NCBI RefSeq assembly: GCF_024171645.1
Contig: NZ_JALKAC010000002.1
Coordinates: 62,001 to 126,000 of the forward strand
DNA from: Flavobacterium sp. HSC-32F16
GTDB lineage: Bacteria; Bacteroidota; Bacteroidia; Flavobacteriales; Flavobacteriaceae
Reading direction: 5' to 3'
DNA: 64,000 bases
Below are positions 34,451 through 44,141 of the stretch, one piece after another. Both the position numbers and the translations under genes were made by a program. How positions within the stretch are numbered: the stretch's first letter is position 1; each line of letters starts with the position of its first letter. The notes beneath the pieces are model-generated. The model had not been told where the DNA came from. It was given only the letters and a program-made list of their open reading frames with translations, and did no database searches.

Positions 34451-36757
34451 TTACAACTCGAATTCGTCTGTATTTTGTTCTGTTTGTGTTGTATCTTTTA
34501 CGATAACCGGTCTTTGGTAACAATCAACCTTAATAGAAAGATTTTTTGGACGCTCAAATTCGGATGTTGAGACTTGAAGGTTTTGATCTTTATAACAAAG
34601 TTTCATGAAATAAGCCCAAACTGGCAGCGCTGCTGTTGCTCCCTGTCCGTAAGTTAAACTTTTGAAACGTGCTGAACGGTCTTCACACCCAACCCAAACT
34701 CCGGTTACTAAGTTTGGAACCATTCCCATAAACCAACCATCTGATTGGTTTTGTGTTGTTCCTGTTTTACCTGCAATTGGGTTTTTGAACATATACGGAT
34801 ATCCTGTCCAACGTTTATCTCCACTTCCACCGCCTTGTGTACGTAAACGTGCTCCCGAACCAGTTTCGGTTACACCTTCTAATAATTTGATTACAGCAAA
34901 GGCTATATCTTTATTTAAAACGTCATGAGATTCCGGAATTGGTTCAAAAATTACCTCACCGCTTTTATTTTCAATTCGGCTTAAAAACTGAGGTTTTACA
35001 TACACTCCCTGATTGGCAAATGTGCTGTATGCCGCGACCATGTCCTGAACCGTAATATCAACTGCTCCAAGTGCGATTGAAGGCTGAACTGGAATTTCAG
35101 TTTTCACCCCAAGTTTTCTTGTCAAATCAACAACGGCCTCCGGGCCCGTTCTGTCAATTAATTTAGCAGAAACTGTATTGATCGAATTCGCCAGACCTTG
35201 TTTTAAAGTTACCATTCCGCGGTATCTGTTGTCAGAGTTTCTTGGCTCCCAGTCTGCGGTTACGTGGTGACGCCCTTTATGAATCATGAAAGGTCCGTCT
35301 AGAATAGAATCGCAAGGAGACATATTTAATTCTTCAATAGCTGTGGCATAAACGAAAGGCTTGAATGTAGAACCTACTTGTCTTGCTCCCTGACCTACGT
35401 GATCGTATTGGAAATATTTGTAATTAATTCCCCCAACCCAAGCTTTAATGTTACCCGTTTGAGGTTCCATTGCCATTAAGCCTGATTGTAAGAAGTGTTT
35501 GTAATAACGAATAGAATCCAGCGGTGTCATGATAGTATCGCGTTCTCCTTTCCAGGTAAACACACGCATTCTGGTTTTTATCTTGAAAGAAGCGATAATA
35601 TCGTCTTCGCTTTTATCTGAATCTTTCATTTGTGCCCAGCGAACAGAATTCTTCATTGCCTGCATCATGATTCTGTCTGTCTCTGCCTGAGTAATATTTA
35701 AGAATGGTGCATTTTTATTGTTTTTCATTTCAATAAAAAACTGCTGTTGTAAATTTTTCATATGCTCAGAAACGGCTTCTTCTGCATATTGCTGCATCCT
35801 TGAATCGATGGTTGTGTAAATTCTTAAACCATCTTTATAAATATCGTAATCAGATCCGTCTGGTTTTTTGTTTTCTGCTACCCATTTTTTTAAGTAATCA
35901 CGAAGATATTCTCTAAAATAAGTTGCTGTTCCTTCGCGGTGGCTTTCAAGTTTGAATTTTAATGCGATAGGTAAAGCCTGAAGTTTTTCTTTTTCTGACT
36001 CTGAAATCATTTTTGCTTTTACCATCTGCCCAAGAACCACATTACGACGGTTTTTTACTCCTTCTGGATTTCTAACCGGATTATACAATCCTGAATTTTT
36101 AAACATTCCAACCAGCATAGCCGATTCGTCGATTGTCAAATCTTTAGGTTCTTTTGAGAAATAGGTTTGTGCTGCAGAGCTTACCCCAACAGAATAATTT
36201 CCAAAATCGTAAACGTTGCAATACATGGCCAAAATTTCGTTTTTGGTATATTGTCTCTCCAAACGAATGGCAATAATCCATTCTTTTACTTTTTGTAGAA
36301 TCCTGAAAGGCAGAAAACGAGAACCTTCGCCATGAAACAACTGTTTTGCAAGCTGTTGTGTCAATGTACTTGCTCCTCCGTTTGTACCTAAACTAAAAAC
36401 GGCTCTTAAGGTTCCACGTCCGTCAATTCCTGAATGTTCGTAAAAACGCGCATCTTCAGTAGCCACCAATGCCTCTACTAAATTTTTAGGAAGATCTGAA
36501 TATTTAAGCTGTGATCTATTGGTTTTAAAATATTTACCTAATACAACTCCATCCGAAGAAATGACTTCGGTAGCTAAATTAGAATCTGGGTTTTCTAAGT
36601 CTTCAAATGAAGGCATTGAACCAAAAAGGCCCCAAGAAGCGAATAAGAAGAAGGCCAAAATTGCCAATAGGAAATAAGCGAAGAATCTCCAGAACTTCTT
36701 TTTGTAGTAATTAATATCCTTTACGGTATTGTTTTGATTGTTTTTTTTAGCAGCCAT
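34451..36757 (-). CDS. mrcA: Bifunctional penicillin-binding protein 1A
   Basis: Polymerises and crosslinks peptidoglycan. A 768-residue inner-membrane protein: one N-terminal anchor (~22-45), a GT51 transglycosylase domain with catalytic E101 (ATEDARFYEHSGID), and a transpeptidase domain. The latter has S463 in VGSTFKPFVY, the SxN segment ANSINT and K664 in AGKTGTTQNQSDGWF. Length and order are normal for class A PBPs. It is the last gene of the ricT-gldH-pbp1A operon, 10 bases after gldH. Confidence 0.95.
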   Translation of the reverse strand: MAAKKNNQNNTVKDINYYKKKFWRFFAYFLLAILAFFLFASWGLFGSMPSFEDLENPDSNLATEVISSDGVVLGKYFKTNRSQLKYSDLPKNLVEALVATEDARFYEHSGIDGRGTLRAVFSLGTNGGASTLTQQLAKQLFHGEGSRFLPFRILQKVKEWIIAIRLERQYTKNEILAMYCNVYDFGNYSVGVSSAAQTYFSKEPKDLTIDESAMLVGMFKNSGLYNPVRNPEGVKNRRNVVLGQMVKAKMISESEKEKLQALPIALKFKLESHREGTATYFREYLRDYLKKWVAENKKPDGSDYDIYKDGLRIYTTIDSRMQQYAEEAVSEHMKNLQQQFFIEMKNNKNAPFLNITQAETDRIMMQAMKNSVRWAQMKDSDKSEDDIIASFKIKTRMRVFTWKGERDTIMTPLDSIRYYKHFLQSGLMAMEPQTGNIKAWVGGINYKYFQYDHVGQGARQVGSTFKPFVYATAIEELNMSPCDSILDGPFMIHKGRHHVTADWEPRNSDNRYRGMVTLKQGLANSINTVSAKLIDRTGPEAVVDLTRKLGVKTEIPVQPSIALGAVDITVQDMVAAYSTFANQGVYVKPQFLSRIENKSGEVIFEPIPESHDVLNKDIAFAVIKLLEGVTETGSGARLRTQGGGSGDKRWTGYPYMFKNPIAGKTGTTQNQSDGWFMGMVPNLVTGVWVGCEDRSARFKSLTYGQGATAALPVWAYFMKLCYKDQNLQVSTSEFERPKNLSIKVDCYQRPVIVKDTTQTEQNTDEFEL

Positions 36758-36767
36758 AACTATTTTT

Positions 36768-37247
36768 CTAATCTTTTTGTTCTATTCTAAAACCTACGTC
36801 TGTAATACCCTCTAAAGCCTCAACTCCAGGTATTTTCCCTGATTCTCTCACGGCCTGCTTAATATGAACTTTGTATTTCCCTTTAAACTTTACATCTTCT
36901 TTGTAGTACAGTTTACTTTCTTTAATATCAGTAAAACCGTTCCCCATTAATGTTCCGTCAGGATTTGCCATTTGGTATTCTAAAGTGTCCACTTTTGTAA
37001 AGCCGCTTGGTGTTTCAATAGCCACAATTAAAAATAAATTATTGAAAGGATAATTGTTGTTATCTCTCAAATTTACAAACAAATTGTACTTTTTGGTAGA
37101 ATCTAAAACGGGCAGTTCAAAGGTTACAATACTGTCTTTGTGCCAGGCACTTCCAACAGATTTGTACTCATCGAATACTCTTTTTTTATCGCACGAAAAA
37201 AAAAGTATCGCTGCCAAAAGAAGAATACCGCTATTTTTTATTCTCAT
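36768..37247 (-). CDS. gldH: Gliding motility lipoprotein GldH
   Basis: A 159-residue lipoprotein (signal MRIKNSGILLLAAILFFSC, acylated C19, then DKKRVFDEY). The body VNLRDNNNYPFNNLFLIVAIETPSG and the end GVEALEGITDVGFRIEQ match GldH of Flavobacterium. GldH is required for gliding and chitin use in F. johnsoniae and is tied to the T9SS machinery in the envelope. Its start overlaps the end of ricT by 17 bases. Confidence 0.93.
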   Translation of the reverse strand: MRIKNSGILLLAAILFFSCDKKRVFDEYKSVGSAWHKDSIVTFELPVLDSTKKYNLFVNLRDNNNYPFNNLFLIVAIETPSGFTKVDTLEYQMANPDGTLMGNGFTDIKESKLYYKEDVKFKGKYKVHIKQAVRESGKIPGVEALEGITDVGFRIEQKD

Positions 37248-38598
37248 TTTTTGTAATAATTATAGGTTTTCTAGGTTCAGCTGGTTTATTTTCATTTGAA
37301 TTTTGCTTGTTCGGATTGTTTTTATTCGAATTCTGCTTGTTCTTATGATTTGGTTTATTTGGGTTTTGTTTATTCTGCTGATTTGGATTTGGATTTCCTC
37401 CGGCAGGTTTATTGTTATTATTATTTGCCTGTTTTGGTTTTTCAGGAGCTGCAACAACTGCAGTTTCAGCATTTTTGCGTTTGCGATTTGGTTTTTTCTT
37501 TCTTTTTGGCTGATCAAAACGGGTTAAACTTTCCTGACCCATTGCGTTATTGAAGTCTTTTTCAGGTTCTGAAATAACTTCAATTGCAAAATCTTCCAAA
37601 GAAGAAACTTTGTTTTTTTGTTTGTTTTCGGCAATAATTTCTTTAACCTGATCAATTTTTAAAACGTGCCAATTTGCAAAATTATTGGTGTAAGCAAACC
37701 ACATTAAACCTTTAAAAATATCTTGTTTTTGGCAGACAGCATCTCCTTTTTCGGTTACCAGTTTGGTATCGTAATCCGGAAAATCCTTTAATGCGTCCAT
37801 GTAAGTATCTAACTCGTAGTTTAAACAGCATTTTAGTTTACCGCATTGTCCGGCTAATTTTTGCGGATTTAGAGATAATTGCTGATAACGAGCTGCTGAT
37901 GTATTAACACTTCTAAAATCAGTAAGCCAGGTAGAACAGCAAAGTTCACGTCCGCAAGAACCAATTCCCCCCAAACGAGCGGCTTCCTGACGGAAACCTA
38001 CTTGTTTCATTTCGACTCTGGTACTGAATTCTTTGGCAAAATCTTTAATTAAAAGTCTAAAATCGACTCTATCATTTGCTGTATAGTAAAATGTTGCTTT
38101 TGATCCGTCTCCCTGAAATTCAATATCCGAAATTTTCATTTCTAATTTATGCTGAATTGCCAGTTCACGTGCACGAACTTTCATTGGTTCTTCACGATCA
38201 CGCGCTGTAGACCAGATATCAATATCTTTTTGAGATGCTTTTCTGTAAATTTTTGGAACTTCGTTACTATCGTGATTAACACCTTTTTTTTTCATTTGAA
38301 TTTTAACCAATTCTCCTGTCAAAGTAACAATTCCAATATCATGTCCGGGCGAAGCAACAGTTGCTACAATATCGCCAATACTCAAAGTTAATTTTTCTGA
38401 ATTTCTAAAGAATTCCTTGCGTCCGTTTTTAAAACGAACCTCAACACAATCAAAAATCGCCTCTCCATTAGACGGGCTCATGTTCGAAAGCCAGTCAAAA
38501 ACCGTCAATTTATTGCAGCTATCGGTGCCGCAACTCCCATTATTTTTACAACCCTTAGGCGCACCGCCATCTGAGGTTGAACAACTTGTACATGCCAT
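37231..38598 (-). CDS. ricT: PSP1/RicT family protein with Asn/Lys/Pro-rich tail
   Basis: A 455-residue cytoplasmic protein. Residues ~45-310 are the PSP1/RicT domain with the conserved cysteine pairs GRELCCSTWL and CGKLKCCLNYE, which bind Fe-S clusters in the Bacillus Ric complex that governs mRNA processing. Six more Cys lie in the first 28 residues (CTSC, GCKNNGSCGTDSC). The last ~110 residues are a low-complexity Asn/Lys/Pro tail, absent from the Bacillus protein, possibly RNA-binding. First gene of the operon with gldH and pbp1A. Confidence 0.9.
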   Translation of the reverse strand: MACTSCSTSDGGAPKGCKNNGSCGTDSCNKLTVFDWLSNMSPSNGEAIFDCVEVRFKNGRKEFFRNSEKLTLSIGDIVATVASPGHDIGIVTLTGELVKIQMKKKGVNHDSNEVPKIYRKASQKDIDIWSTARDREEPMKVRARELAIQHKLEMKISDIEFQGDGSKATFYYTANDRVDFRLLIKDFAKEFSTRVEMKQVGFRQEAARLGGIGSCGRELCCSTWLTDFRSVNTSAARYQQLSLNPQKLAGQCGKLKCCLNYELDTYMDALKDFPDYDTKLVTEKGDAVCQKQDIFKGLMWFAYTNNFANWHVLKIDQVKEIIAENKQKNKVSSLEDFAIEVISEPEKDFNNAMGQESLTRFDQPKRKKKPNRKRKNAETAVVAAPEKPKQANNNNNKPAGGNPNPNQQNKQNPNKPNHKNKQNSNKNNPNKQNSNENKPAEPRKPIIITKNENKK

Positions 38599-39186
38599 AA
38601 TTATATATGTAGTGCTGCCAAAACGCAGCTTAAGTTCATAAACGTTTGATCGGTAAAGATAGTATTTTTTTTATTTTGCTATTTATAGATTAATTGTAAA
38701 GGGGTGTTAAATAAAAAATGAATCGATTTTAAAAAATAACCGTTCTAAAATTCTATATTAAAAATATTTTATTCTTCTCTAAATAAATGGCTTATTCTGT
38801 TTGTTTTATGACTTATTAGGGTCCTTTTCAATTCTTTTCAAAATTAATTTTGTATTTCTCTTGAAAAGAAAAAATTAGAACCCTATTGAAAAACCATGAA
38901 ATTAATTCTTGAAGAATCAGAACAAAAAACTAACTACAAAAGAAATTAGTGAATAGGGTTTTCTTTTAAATATACTTTTCGTTTATTTTTTTGAAGAAAT
39001 TAGATAGAAAAAGCTTAAAAATATCCATTATGTCTATTTCTGAACATAAAAAGCCATTTTAAATTTTCATTCTGAAATATTTTTAACAATTTTATGTTTT
39101 ATCTTACAACCTGATTGATACTGTCTCAAAATTAGAATTCAAAGCAGTATTAATTCGAGCTTTATTCAATTTAAAATATTTTTTAC
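38599..39186. other. Long AT-rich intergenic region (588 bases)
   Basis: No supportable gene. It carries the ricT control region on the left. An imperfect 24-base inverted repeat spans 38818-38883 (AGGGTCC ... TTTTCAA and TTGAAAAG ... ACCCT), and AGGGTTTTC recurs at 38957. The only ATG frame of note (38897, 17 codons) is too short to claim. The right part should contain the ankyrin-gene promoter, but no clean TAnnTTTG was found. Confidence 0.5.
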
Positions 39187-40368
39187 ATGCACACACAAAA
39201 CATCATCGAACAGTATATTTTTCAGGGAAACCTTGATGCTGCCAGAGAATCTATTAAAAACGGAGAATCGTTTTCTGAACAATATCTTAAAAACAACTTT
39301 TCGCAAATAACAGCCAAAATTTTTGAAGCCAAAGCACTTGATCTTGTAGAAGCTTTGATAAAAGCAGGTTTTATCGAAACTGATATTTACGAATTGGATA
39401 GCTTTGATAAATCAATTTTCAGTTCAATTGCCCAAAACATAAAAAATGACGACGAATCTTTTTCTTTCTTCAAGGAAATAATGTCTAAAATCGATAATGT
39501 TAATGATGAAATCAGCGATCAGACTTTATTGGGTTATTGCATCGAGAAAGAAGCTGTTCAGGAAATTATTAAAAGCTTAATAGAAGATTTCAATTGTAAT
39601 GCTCAGTTTAAGAACAATGCACAGGAAAATCTAATTCATAAAATTGTAAACAACTATTCTTTAAATGCCGAAAAAGGCAAAGAATATATTACAATACTAC
39701 TTGAAAACGGCGTCGATATAAACGAGAAAAATGTAGTAGGAACCACGCCGCTTATGTATGCCGTTAAAAGGCATAAAAAAGAATACATTCTATTACTTCT
39801 AGAAAACGGCGCAGATCCAAATGAAACCGACAATCTAGAAAACAATGCCTTTTATTATGCTGTTGCAGAACAAATGTCTTTTGAAATGTATGATCTTTTA
39901 ACAGCTTCTTCGAGTGCTAATTTCAACATAATCAACAAAGACGGAAGAACTTTACTTACCGAATTTATTAAAATGATGTCGGATTCCGAAAGGGATTTGA
40001 AATCTTTAGAAAGATTATTATCAGATGGTGCCGACTTGAATCATTGTGCTCAATATTACGGAAATCCAAAGTCAGGACTTGATTATATTGCTGAGAAAAA
40101 ATCCGGAATTTTAAAAACTGTCCTTGATACCGGATCAATTGAAGTAAACGAACAAGATAATGAAGGAAACACATTACTTCATAAAGTTTGCGCTTATAAC
40201 GTAAATTATGATGCCGAAGCGGCAAAAGAAACCTACAGAAAAGTAAAACTGCTATTGGAAAGTGGTGCCGATAAATCCATAACCAACGATAAAGATGAAA
40301 CGGCTCTTACGCTTGCGTCTGGAGACAACCTAAAAATCAAAACCGTTGAACTTTTAATGAAATCATAA
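39187..40368 (+). CDS. Ankyrin-repeat protein (393 aa)
   Basis: A cytoplasmic protein with no signal peptide. The first ~150 residues are helical with weak ankyrin character. Clear ankyrin repeats follow: VDINEKNVVGTTPLMYAVKR and ADPNETDNLENNAFYYAVAE, then EVNEQDNEGNTLLHKVCAYN and ADKSITNDKDETALTLASG. Ankyrin stacks bind other proteins; the partner is unknown. It is followed after 27 bases by a second ankyrin gene, so the pair is probably co-transcribed. Confidence 0.88.
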   Translation: MHTQNIIEQYIFQGNLDAARESIKNGESFSEQYLKNNFSQITAKIFEAKALDLVEALIKAGFIETDIYELDSFDKSIFSSIAQNIKNDDESFSFFKEIMSKIDNVNDEISDQTLLGYCIEKEAVQEIIKSLIEDFNCNAQFKNNAQENLIHKIVNNYSLNAEKGKEYITILLENGVDINEKNVVGTTPLMYAVKRHKKEYILLLLENGADPNETDNLENNAFYYAVAEQMSFEMYDLLTASSSANFNIINKDGRTLLTEFIKMMSDSERDLKSLERLLSDGADLNHCAQYYGNPKSGLDYIAEKKSGILKTVLDTGSIEVNEQDNEGNTLLHKVCAYNVNYDAEAAKETYRKVKLLLESGADKSITNDKDETALTLASGDNLKIKTVELLMKS

Positions 40369-40395
40369 TAACTGAATTATATAAACTACGATTAT

Positions 40396-41739
40396 ATGTC
40401 TATGTCATTTATAATTGCCTGCGAAAACGGCAACCGAAAAATAGCTGAATTATTACTTCAAAATAAAGAAGTCGATGTAAAATATACTGACGAAAGAGGA
40501 AGAACCGCTCTTCATTATGCCGCACACAGAGGTTATCTGGATATTGTGAAAATCCTAACCGAAGATGGTGCCGATATTAACTATGAAGATCATGAGGGAG
40601 AAACGCCTTTATTCTTTGCTTGTTTGCAAAAGCAGAAACAAACGGCGCTGTATCTTTTAGAAAACGGTGCCGAAATCACCAAAAATGATAAATACGGAAA
40701 CAGCCTTTTACACTTAGTCGTTCAAACTGCTCAAATTGAAATTGCAACAAAGTTGCTTGAAGCAGGAACAGATGTTAATTTACTGAATAACAATGGAGAA
40801 ACACCACTTTTATTAGCTTCGGCTAAATTAAATCGAGAAATTATTCAACTTCTTTTAGACAAAGGAGCGGATATTAATGTCACCGATAAACAAGGAAACA
40901 CGCCATTATTGTATGCTTGTTATACCAAATCGATTCCAATGGTGACCTTACTTTTGGATAATGGTGCCGACATTAATCAAGTAAATCATTCTGGCGAAAA
41001 TGCCCTTTTGATTGCGTGTTACGAAACCAACAGAATGCTGGCTAAATTATTAGTCGAAAGAGGCGCTGATGTTTTCACTTCAAACAATAACGGTTACTCT
41101 CCTGTTTGGTACGCTTGCGCGAATAATCAAAAGGAAATTGTGTCTTTATTTTTAGAAAATGGAGTTGATGTAAATTATAGCAAACCAGTCGCTGGAGAAA
41201 CGTCATCTATGAATGATTATCTGGATTGGATTGTCAGCGCTGCAAATATTGCAAACGATTCAAGTTTTACACTAAATAGTAGTTATACTTACGGCGGAGA
41301 AAGCCTTTTGCACGTGGCAACAAAAAAAGGCAATTTAAGCATGGTGAAATTATTGATTGATGCTGGTGCTAATATCAACATTCAAGACGAATCCGGAAAT
41401 ACGCCTTTGCACTACAGCGCTGCGAACGGAAAAAAAGATGTAGTGAAATATTTATTGGATAATAAAGCCGATGCTTCAATTGTAAATGTAAAAGAGCAAA
41501 AGGCAATTGATTATTCAAACGTAAAAGGTTTTAATGAAATAACCGAATTGATTCTGAAATATGCACCATCTGGAACTGTTATAACGCCTATTCAAAAAGA
41601 GGAATCTCCAAAAGCAGATAATTCAAACGCTATGGAAGGAAAGAAAAAAGCATTATTAGATTTAAAAGAACTTCTAGACGCTGGAATTTTAACTTCGGAA
41701 GAATTCGAAACTGAGAAAAGTAAAATTTTAAAAGGATAG
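40396..41739 (+). CDS. Ankyrin-repeat protein with C-terminal SHOCT motif (447 aa)
   Basis: About ten tandem ankyrin repeats of ~33 residues (for example RGRTALHYAAHRGYLDIVKI, GNTPLLYACYTKSIPMVTLL, GNTPLHYSAANGKKDVVKYL) cover residues ~1-390. One repeat near residue 270 is interrupted by an insertion. The last ~30 residues, LLDLKELLDAGILTSEEFET, form a SHOCT motif, a short helical hairpin usually found at the end of membrane-linked or oligomeric proteins. No signal peptide. It probably works with the upstream ankyrin protein as a scaffold or inhibitor. Confidence 0.9.
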   Translation: MSMSFIIACENGNRKIAELLLQNKEVDVKYTDERGRTALHYAAHRGYLDIVKILTEDGADINYEDHEGETPLFFACLQKQKQTALYLLENGAEITKNDKYGNSLLHLVVQTAQIEIATKLLEAGTDVNLLNNNGETPLLLASAKLNREIIQLLLDKGADINVTDKQGNTPLLYACYTKSIPMVTLLLDNGADINQVNHSGENALLIACYETNRMLAKLLVERGADVFTSNNNGYSPVWYACANNQKEIVSLFLENGVDVNYSKPVAGETSSMNDYLDWIVSAANIANDSSFTLNSSYTYGGESLLHVATKKGNLSMVKLLIDAGANINIQDESGNTPLHYSAANGKKDVVKYLLDNKADASIVNVKEQKAIDYSNVKGFNEITELILKYAPSGTVITPIQKEESPKADNSNAMEGKKKALLDLKELLDAGILTSEEFETEKSKILKG

Positions 41740-41870
41740 ATCAGCTTTAAACTTAAACAAATACTCTTACATTTTTATAAACTGGATGGTACTATGGAAA
41801 CAGTATCATTTTGAAAAATAAAATCATTTATCGTAGAAATAATCTGCATAAATGTTAAATTAAATTATTC

Positions 41871-42692
41871 ATGAGCACGCATCCCGAACTTGGAAAACTA
41901 GAATTGAAAAGCGTACCCAGCAAAACGTTTTTATATTTTGCTGTATTTATATGCATTTTATTTGCTGCAATATGCGGTCTTATCTACTTTGGCGCAATTA
42001 TCCCTATAAATCAAGGAAAGTCTACTTTTAGTGGTGATATCAGTATTTTATATATAACAATGATTGGAATAATGATACTAGGTATTGCTATTCTCTTGTT
42101 GTCAATCGTTTTAACAAAGGGAGCGGTATTTTATTTGCATGAGAAAGGAATTGTCGCTGTTAATAAAGAAAGTCAAAAAATTACTCTTTATTCAGACATT
42201 CAGCACGTTTATTTATTTACATCTGGCAAACGAATTTTTGGTCCAAATAACATCGCTTTCCGAAATAACGAAAGAACTGATTGGCAGGCTATATCTGCTA
42301 AATATAGTAATTACGGTGCAGCAATTACAACTATTCGTACGCGCCAGCAGGAAGCAAACTTTCCAAAAATATTACAGCAGCTAAACGAAGGCAAAAGTGT
42401 AAACTTTCATTATATTGATTATGCTAAATTACTAAGTACACAATTTTTTGCACTAAATACAAAATCATATTTGAATGTAATACCAAAAACACTGGTTCTT
42501 TATAAAGATAAATTAATTGCAGGTCATGAAACTATTTATCTATCAGATGTTCAACGCTTTTCAACAAATGATTGGACCAGCCAAATAAAGCTTTTAAATA
42601 AAGAAAATAAAACCCTTTTTAGTATTTCATTTTATTCTGTTTTTAGTGGTGATAGTTTTACTGCTACTTTAGATAAATTGATTAACAAATAA
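41871..42692 (+). CDS. Two-helix membrane protein of unknown function (273 aa)
   Basis: Two N-terminal membrane helices (residues ~19-45, FLYFAVFICILFAAICGLIY, and ~60-85, ILYITMIGIMILGIAILLLS) are followed by a ~180-residue cytoplasmic region. That region begins AVFYLHEKGIVAVNKESQKI and repeats a similar strand pattern near VLYKDKLIAGHETIYLSDVQ, like two PH-type half domains; DUF6585-like proteins have this plan. No function can be assigned. It starts 131 bases after the ankyrin-SHOCT gene and ends 18 bases before the lipoprotein gene. Confidence 0.75.
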   Translation: MSTHPELGKLELKSVPSKTFLYFAVFICILFAAICGLIYFGAIIPINQGKSTFSGDISILYITMIGIMILGIAILLLSIVLTKGAVFYLHEKGIVAVNKESQKITLYSDIQHVYLFTSGKRIFGPNNIAFRNNERTDWQAISAKYSNYGAAITTIRTRQQEANFPKILQQLNEGKSVNFHYIDYAKLLSTQFFALNTKSYLNVIPKTLVLYKDKLIAGHETIYLSDVQRFSTNDWTSQIKLLNKENKTLFSISFYSVFSGDSFTATLDKLINK

Positions 42693-42710
42693 CCCTATTA
42701 AATTTTAAAA

Positions 42711-43253
42711 ATGAAAAAGACTCTAAATAATTCCTTACTACTATTTGTATTAATCACTGCAAGTATAATTTCTACTTCCTGCAACAATCTTTCCCCAGAA
42801 AAAACCTTTGAAATTGCTGCTTTAAATTCGAATTTATTATCTCGTTTTGGAAGTAAGGATATCAATTATAAGTTGGAATCTGAACCTCAGGTTTATGATG
42901 AAACACAAAAAAAGATGATTCCATCTTCTTATTACGATTATTTTAAATTTGATATAACCAATTTAGAAACGCAATTTAAAAGAATTCAAGAAATCAATGA
43001 AGACGATGATAATAAAGAACTTCTTCAGGCATCAAAAGATTTATTTTCTTATGCGATAGCGAAACAAAAAGAAGGTTATTTGCCCATTGCGAAACTGAAA
43101 GATGAAAAAGCTTCTCCAGAACAAATAGAAAAAGCGATTGCAGATTTTGACGCTTCTACTCGAAACGAAATTGACGCTAAGTTTACCAAATTGATGAATG
43201 TTGCAAAAACATATACTGATAAGCATAATATTGACGCTAAATTCGGTATCTAA
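42711..43253 (+). CDS. Helical lipoprotein of unknown function (180 aa)
   Basis: Signal peptide with lipobox (MKKTLNNSLLLFVLITASIISTSC, acylated Cys ~24). The mature part is nearly all helical and charged, with runs such as ERIQEI-like FKRIQEINEDDDNKELLQAS and PEQIEKAIADFDASTRNEID. It probably forms a helical bundle in the periplasm. I recognise no family with certainty. Co-directional and 18 bases after the two-helix membrane protein, so likely one operon; a terminator follows. Confidence 0.75.
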   Translation: MKKTLNNSLLLFVLITASIISTSCNNLSPEKTFEIAALNSNLLSRFGSKDINYKLESEPQVYDETQKKMIPSSYYDYFKFDITNLETQFKRIQEINEDDDNKELLQASKDLFSYAIAKQKEGYLPIAKLKDEKASPEQIEKAIADFDASTRNEIDAKFTKLMNVAKTYTDKHNIDAKFGI

Positions 43254-43282
43254 GAATTTTGAAAAAGGATTAATCTCATCAA

Positions 43283-43315
43283 AAAATCAGGCAGGATTTG
43301 CCTGATTTTTTTTAA
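43283..43315 (+). terminator. Rho-independent terminator
   Basis: AAAATCAGGCA and TGCCTGATTTT stem with a T-run of eight. It closes the ankyrin/membrane/lipoprotein run. Confidence 0.85.
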
Positions 43316-43377
43316 TTAGTAAATTGCTCCAACTGAGAAATTTTAAAAATAAAAATCTACTAAAAAAAACCTAAATT

Positions 43378-44127
43378 ATGGTAAAAAAATACTTTTCAAT
43401 TATTACTACAATTTTACTACTGTCTATAATTTACAGCTGTAAAGATTCCAAAACCAATGACAAAGAATCAAACACCGAAGTTACAGAGCTCAAGGAAATT
43501 CCTGAAACTGAAGAATCAGCGGTTGTAACAAAGAAAAGTCCAGAAGATTTTGTACCAAAAGGTTATGTCATTTTTGATACTATTTATGGGGATTTAAACA
43601 AAGACAATCTGGATGACCTTGCTTTTATTATTAAAGGAACTGATAAGAGCAAAGTCATTCAAGATGAATACCGCGGTCAGTTAGACCGAAACCGCAGAGG
43701 TATAATTGTGCTTTTAAATAAAAATGAAGGTTATGAACTCGCTGTTAAAAATTACGATTGTTTCTCTTCTGAAAATGAAGACGGCGGTGTTTACTTTGCT
43801 CCGGAGTTAGGTGTTGAAATAACCAAAGGAAAATTATTTGTAAACTATGGACATGGAAGATATGGATATTGGGCCTACACTTTTAGATATCAAAACTCCG
43901 ACTTAGAACTTATTGGATATGACGCAAGCAGTAATCAGGGCCCTATGGTTCTTACTGAAACAAGTATAAACTTTTTAACTAAGAAGAAGATTACAAATGA
44001 AAACATAAATAGAGATGCAGAAGATGAGAATGAAGTTTTTGAGAAAACAGAAACTAAAATCAGTAAAAGCAAACTGATTAAATTATCTGAAATTAAAGAC
44101 TTTGATGAACTCGAAGTTTCAGAATAA
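43378..44127 (+). CDS. Lipoprotein with a DxNxDxxxD calcium-type loop (249 aa)
   Basis: A lipoprotein (signal ending LLSIIYSC, acylated Cys ~21) with an acidic linker, then a domain starting GYVIFDTIYGDLNKDNLDDLAFIIKG. Its DLNKDNLDDL is an FG-GAP/dockerin-like calcium loop. The centre is aromatic and Gly-rich (VNYGHGRYGYWAYTFRYQN). The protein ends with a Lys/Glu-rich helix. The next gene encodes a secreted protein with a similar loop (DVNFDGRPD), suggesting related roles. Function unknown. Confidence 0.78.
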   Translation: MVKKYFSIITTILLLSIIYSCKDSKTNDKESNTEVTELKEIPETEESAVVTKKSPEDFVPKGYVIFDTIYGDLNKDNLDDLAFIIKGTDKSKVIQDEYRGQLDRNRRGIIVLLNKNEGYELAVKNYDCFSSENEDGGVYFAPELGVEITKGKLFVNYGHGRYGYWAYTFRYQNSDLELIGYDASSNQGPMVLTETSINFLTKKKITNENINRDAEDENEVFEKTETKISKSKLIKLSEIKDFDELEVSE

Positions 44128-44141
44128 TAAATACATCAAAT

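Noticed and set aside
37260..37553. Three overlapping frames (both strands) over the end of ricT
   Set aside because: They are shadows of the low-complexity Asn/Lys/Pro tail of ricT.
38897..38950. 17-codon ATG frame in the long gap before the ankyrin genes
   Set aside because: Too short, no ribosome site and no composition signal. Left as part of the AT-rich intergenic region.
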